A stretch of 64,000 nt of DNA from Perca fluviatilis (lineage: Eukaryota > Chordata > Actinopteri > Perciformes > Percidae): the NCBI RefSeq assembly GCF_010015445.1, contig NC_053118.1, positions 18,175,437 through 18,239,436 of the forward strand. Reading direction: 5' to 3'. Every line of letters starts with the position of its first letter. Position 1 is the stretch's first letter. Shown one piece after another: positions 59,526 to 64,000 of the stretch. The position numbers were made by a program, and so were the translations under genes. The notes below the pieces were generated by a model that worked only from the letters and a program-made list of their open reading frames with translations, searched no databases and was not told the DNA's origin.

Positions 59526-60760
59526 ACAGACAGTATTACTTGCGCTTACAGTAACTGCGCTGATCATTGAAGTCCTCAGTGGGGCCTCAGTGCTCCCCTG
59601 TGCCGTTTCAGTACCACTCTGTTGATTTTACATGAGTACTATGATCCAGGTTACTGCGGAACTCAACCAGTTACCAGACATACTTGTCTGCTGGACTAGA
59701 TGTGGTTGGTCTTTAAAGGGTTAATAAGTTGCATACCACCATTTTGTGTGCAAGACTTGCTACAAAATGGCACCACCTTTTCTGGTGCGCATTATTACAA
59801 CAACCCCTTTGGCTGAGGGGGCACATGAGAACCACTTCCAATGGAGAAAAAATACATTGTTCACAAGAAGAAGAAAAAACCCTGTATTTTTTTTAAATAA
59901 GGATCCTCTGAATATGTCTGATATTCTGTGACCAGACACTTGCTTTACTTCTTCTAACTGGTGCATTTATGCACCCACGAGGTTGAGCTTTTACCTCAGA
60001 ATGAACAGTTTATTGAGTAATTGATCCAAGGTCCCTGGATGTATTTAATTGCGTACAACAAGATAACGGTAGTTGCAAATGAAGAAGGGACCGCTTTCTG
60101 ACCAAGTCAGGCCCAATACACCTCTAAACCTGCCATCGCAGGAGAAAAAAGGGTCCACTGCCATAAAAGAACTGGTTAGATTACTGCCTCTCCTGCAGGA
60201 GTCAGTTAACTTCATGCTGCTTGCAATAAAAACAGGTCTGGATCATCTGAAACACTCAACCTGTATTTTATATCAGTATATTCTGCCTACATAATTCTGT
60301 TAATCTGTAGGCTATGACTGGATGACTTTGTTGGGTGTTATTTTTTTTTGTATGTTGTTACTCCCTCACTGTTAACAAGACCGAGCACTGAAGCCAGCAG
60401 AGCTCTTGTCCACTTGCATGTAACCCCAAGAAATGGTAGAAACACCACACTTTCCCCATACTGAAGCTCAATCCTGCTGTCAGTATGCTTGGAGCTCGAA
60501 GGTTACATGTTTAAATCAGGTAGGCTGTAAAATGCTGAGTTGGAATAAAGAAGGAAACACACTTTAAACTTGCAAGACAAAAACCCTGCTGTCATAAAGG
60601 GATGAGATGTTATAATAGTTCAAACAGAGATAACAGCACACACTTTTGGAGTCTCCTGAAAGGCCTTCATAGTGTTGCACTTGTTTGTATACACAAAAGG
60701 TGTCAGAAGTAGTTGTGTGAAAAATGAAAAAAAGAGAGCTTGGGAGAGAAGTTGGAATTC
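59526..60760. other. Intergenic, nothing recognised
   Basis: No supported gene or element. Confidence 0.4.
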
Positions 60761-60761
60761 T

Positions 60762-61000
60762 TCTTTTCTCACCTCTGCACACCTGACCAAGTGATGTGAA
60801 GAGTGGGCATGGTTCAAGGCCCCAGGAGGAGCGCCGGGCTTTAATGCCAAATTTGACATAGTGGCCAAACAGTGAAATTACAACTTCCAGGTCCGTCACA
60901 TGATGCCATTGGGTCCAAAATGACTTATCCCCATAAACTTACATTTTAGAAAGAGATGTCTGTAAACCAGTGGATACACTTTTTGAACTTCACAACCCAA
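60762..61000. repeat. Interspersed repeat, intact relative of the sequence hit by the 63211 element
   Basis: GGGCTTTAATGCCAAATTTG, GTCACATGATGCCATTGG and CATAAACTTACATTTTAG align with 63095-63210 plus 63842-63890. A further partial copy lies near 61350-61400. Confidence 0.75.
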
Positions 61001-61599
61001 GCAAAATGGCTAGTTTCACTACCAGAGTTTGATACATTAGGTCTGATACCTTTTGGAAAGTCTAGAAGAGCCGCAAGATTAAATAACTGTATCCCCATTA
61101 ACTTAGCGGAGGGCTAAACCAGAAGTTAGCCATTGGCAGTGCTCAAGATCTGGGTAAATTTATGCAAGGAAATCAAACTTTTTTGGCTACATTGTGCCAC
61201 TGAGCAACTTTCTTGTTGGGGGTGCTTGTTGACGACATGACAAGCGTAGTGATGCCTTAAGCCCAGAACTACTAAGTTGGTCAAGAGCAAACCCCTGGGA
61301 ACGGGACTCGGTTGTATGACAATTTGGGCTTAGTGGCCCTACTCTGTATTACATCATCACATGATGCACATTGGCCCAAAATGACTTACACAATCCCAAA
61401 TACACAATCATTAGAGAAGAAGTGTCACGAACAAGACATTTCTCATTGTATTATTAGAATTTGATTAGGGTGGAAGTCATATAGTAGTTTAGTCAATAAA
61501 GTATCTATCTATCTATTTAGTCTTTAGGGACTTGGCTTGGGAACTGGAGAATGGCTGGTTGAAGTCAATAGGGTGTCAACTGGATGGTGGGTGGACTGG

Positions 61600-61815
61600 T
61601 AGCTGGAGTGTTACTGCCGAGGTGACCTTGAGCAAGGCACCAAAGCTCCAACTGCTTAGAGCGCCAACTATGTGGCAGCCTTTTGCTCTGACATCTCTCC
61701 ACTTATGCATGTCCATGCATGTGTGCATATTTCAAATCTACTGTATGTGTGAATGAATAAAAACAACAGAGTATACTAATTGCATTGACCCATTGAGGGA
61801 TTAATAAAGTACTTC
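61600..61815. repeat. SINE-like fish repeat
   Basis: TTGAGCAAGGCACCAAAGC and CCATTGAGGGATTAATAAAG blocks are familiar from SINE-type repeats in fish; a short (ATCT)n run lies at about 61501-61516. Confidence 0.5.
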
Positions 61816-61819
61816 TAAT

Positions 61820-62845
61820 ATCATTAAATAATTGTATGCCATAAATGCGTACAAGGACCCAACAGGAAGTTAGCTGCCTTAGCCAGAGGAAGTTTGAACC
61901 GCGAATGCAAACAACCGGCTCGACGGGAGAAGGAAACTAATATGCATGCTCTAAGGACCTGGAGACATTGTCAGCTTATGTGCCCAGTGAGGAACTTTCA
62001 TAGAATGGGGCCCCTTCTAGGAACATTGTAGTTTTCTTAATACATCCATTGGTAAGAGTGAAATGTTACTTTTTTTTGTCTATCATGATGCTGTAAGTAC
62101 ATTATGTAAGTATGACTCAAACTGTTGCTTTTATCCAATTTCCCCTTGATTATTCAGCCTAGTGCTTTCTTCAGTTGATATTGAGCCCAAACAGTGTATT
62201 TACCAATAGCGAAACTATGTACATGATAATGTCAGAAATCCCATGAGTGGCCCTCAGATGGTTCTTCAGTCACTTATGTTTTTTTTCTTGCCTTTTGTCT
62301 TTGATGTATTACCTTCCATAATGTTCAGTTCACATAGCAGGTTACCAAAATCAACCCAAAATAGGATGCACACAAAACACTCACTGCAGCAGAACTGCAA
62401 GTTGAATTCCCAGCAGATGTCCTGCCAGTTTGGTGACCAAGAGGATGCCCACTGGTTGCTCCAGAAAATGTCTTAATTCATCCCACCTGTGTGCACACCA
62501 CATATTTTCTCACACTTGTGACCGATGCTCAGGCTACATGATTTGCATGTGTGTTCATGTTGTAGTTCACATTTTTGTTTTGACTAGATAATGCTTGGTA
62601 GCTAAATAACCAACTATATACACAGGTGTCAATACTAAGGTTACATAAAATGGAGAGGTCCTCGCTTTTCTGTCTGCTTGACGAGTTCCTTTGGGTCACA
62701 AGAGGTATGTAAACCACAACGTAGACATGTGTAGATCAAGTAGTTTGATCAACCAAGAGGCCCCCCCTCACGCCCCCTAGTTACAGCAGTAAAGTAAACT
62801 GCAACATGTGCAAGCGCAGAAGGAATCCTCTGGCCATTGCATCAG
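61820..62845. other. Intergenic, nothing recognised
   Basis: No supported gene or element with ends. Confidence 0.4.
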
Positions 62846-62849
62846 CGAC

Positions 62850-62965
62850 CAGAGCATGTGAGCAGAGCGGCGTGGAGCGGCTTACAGTGGGGTAGCAGAG
62901 GATACCAACAGCCCTGTGAGCGAGGAGCAGAAATTGTCACTGCACTAATCCGCTCACATGCTCTG
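62850..62965. mobile_element. hAT-like MITE, 116 bp
   Basis: Inverted ends CAGAGCATGTGAGC and exact 8-bp duplication TCAGCGAC (62842-62849, 62966-62973). Confidence 0.85.
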
Positions 62966-63210
62966 TCAGCGACTCACATTGGCAACAAATGCTCAGTGGT
63001 GGGAAGCTGGTGAGGGATCATTAAGTGGTTGCAGCACTAAAATCTTTAGTAGTGGTGTTTGAGAATGTGCATTGGTAGAGGCCATCAAGCCCCCAGGACG
63101 TGTGGCAGGCTTTAAAGCCAATTTGACATAGGTGACAAAGAGTGAAATTTCAACTTCTGTATCCGTCACGTGATGCCATGGGGCCCAAAAATTTTTTTCC
63201 CATAGACTTA

Positions 63211-63841
63211 CGGCCCTGACACACCAACCCCATTATCGGCCGTCGGACAGTCTGGCAAGGTCAGTGACTCGAGTCTATTCTGTGCTGTCGGCCTTCATTT
63301 GGGCCGATTTGACATGTTGAATCGGAAGGCGGGCAGTCGGACTCAATGGCCAATCTAATTGGTGGAGCGCTAACCCGGAAATGACGAGCGGGATGAGCGT
63401 GACTAACGCCTCTCAAAATCTGACAAAAATCTTTTAAACTGACCTTTGTCGATCTGAAACGAAGACAGATTCAGCAACTACTTGGCCTATTTCTCACTTT
63501 AAATTTTTCAGAAACATGTTTCGGTGAACTATCTTCGTAAAATATGAGATCGTATTCCGAACGAGCCGCCATTATGCTAGGTTGTAAAATCCGGGAGCAG
63601 CCAGACTCACGTGACACGTTCGTCCAATCAGCTGCCGGTTTTCATTTTTTGGGCGACAATACAGATTACCGCTGCCTGCTGTTATGGAGATGTATTACGT
63701 CTCGTGCACGCGCGGAACGTACGCTCAAGTTGGTGTCGCTTCGGTGTGTTCCGAGGCACTTTTTTGACCAACTCGGGGAGGCAGTCAGTCCGACTGCCTT
63801 TTCTGCTGAAGGTCGGCCATCGGGTTTGTGTGTCAGAGCCT
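63211..63841. mobile_element. PIF/Harbinger-like element, 631 bp
   Basis: Ends CGGCCCTGACACACC and (reverse) AGGCTCTGACACACA; flanked by TTA (63208-63210, 63842-63844). The empty site is preserved in the related repeat at about 60935. No transposase seen. Confidence 0.85.
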
Positions 63842-63911
63842 TTACATGGCAAAAGAGACGTATGTAAATTAGTGGATACATTTATTAAGTGTCTCAACCC
63901 CCACGATTTAT

Positions 63912-64000
63912 GATGACTATGGTTAACTGCTCCTCAGATCTCTGCAGGGTAAATCCAGACAGCTAGCTAGACTATCTGTCGAATCTGAGTTTTCTGTTGC
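63912..64000. repeat. Left part of a repeat running off the window
   Basis: Nearly identical to 26155-26245; continues beyond the right edge. Confidence 0.75.

Overview
This window is vertebrate nuclear DNA, almost certainly from a percomorph-type teleost fish. The evidence is a spliced fish-type trypsin gene, long intron-poor C2H2 zinc-finger genes, and a dense set of fish-typical mobile elements: hAT elements with 8-bp target duplications, Tc1/mariner elements at TA, TTAA-specific inverted-repeat elements, PIF/Harbinger-like elements at TTA, L2/Maui-type LINE fragments and tRNA-derived SINEs. Repeat family names come from memory of fish genomes and were not searched. Nothing bacterial or viral was seen.

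Layout. Bases 1-823 hold the last three exons of a trypsinogen gene (+ strand), with a net 2-bp frame disruption in its first visible exon. Four C2H2 zinc-finger genes follow, all on the minus strand: an AT-hook plus about 13-finger protein (3222-7417, two coding exons, about 1186 aa), a small 5-finger protein (11285-12847, 520 aa), a 13-finger protein (16948-19911, 987 aa) and a giant protein with about 49 fingers (27980-38843, at least 2775 aa, 5' end unresolved). Each large last exon carries nearly the whole protein. Apparent ATG-less or intronic 5' extensions of these frames are corrected here with splice sites. The second and third genes share an unusual N-terminal C-x-C finger and look like relatives; the four genes are probably a local family of nuclear DNA-binding proteins. 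CpG-type start regions with NRF1-like palindromes and clusters of AACGTTA lie upstream of the second and third genes.

The right half (about 38.8-64 kb) has no gene I can support and is a mobile-element graveyard. Its centrepiece is one LINE reverse transcriptase (42.3-50.2 kb) broken into pieces by a 1771-bp TTAA element, a 1611-bp Tc1 element and a hAT-rich block. In that block a 2175-bp hAT element holds a Tc1 relic, which itself holds an 80-bp hAT-like element. Several insertions can be dated relative to each other from exact target-site duplications, and one has its empty site preserved elsewhere in the window. The missing first exons of the giant zinc-finger gene should lie in this region or beyond it.
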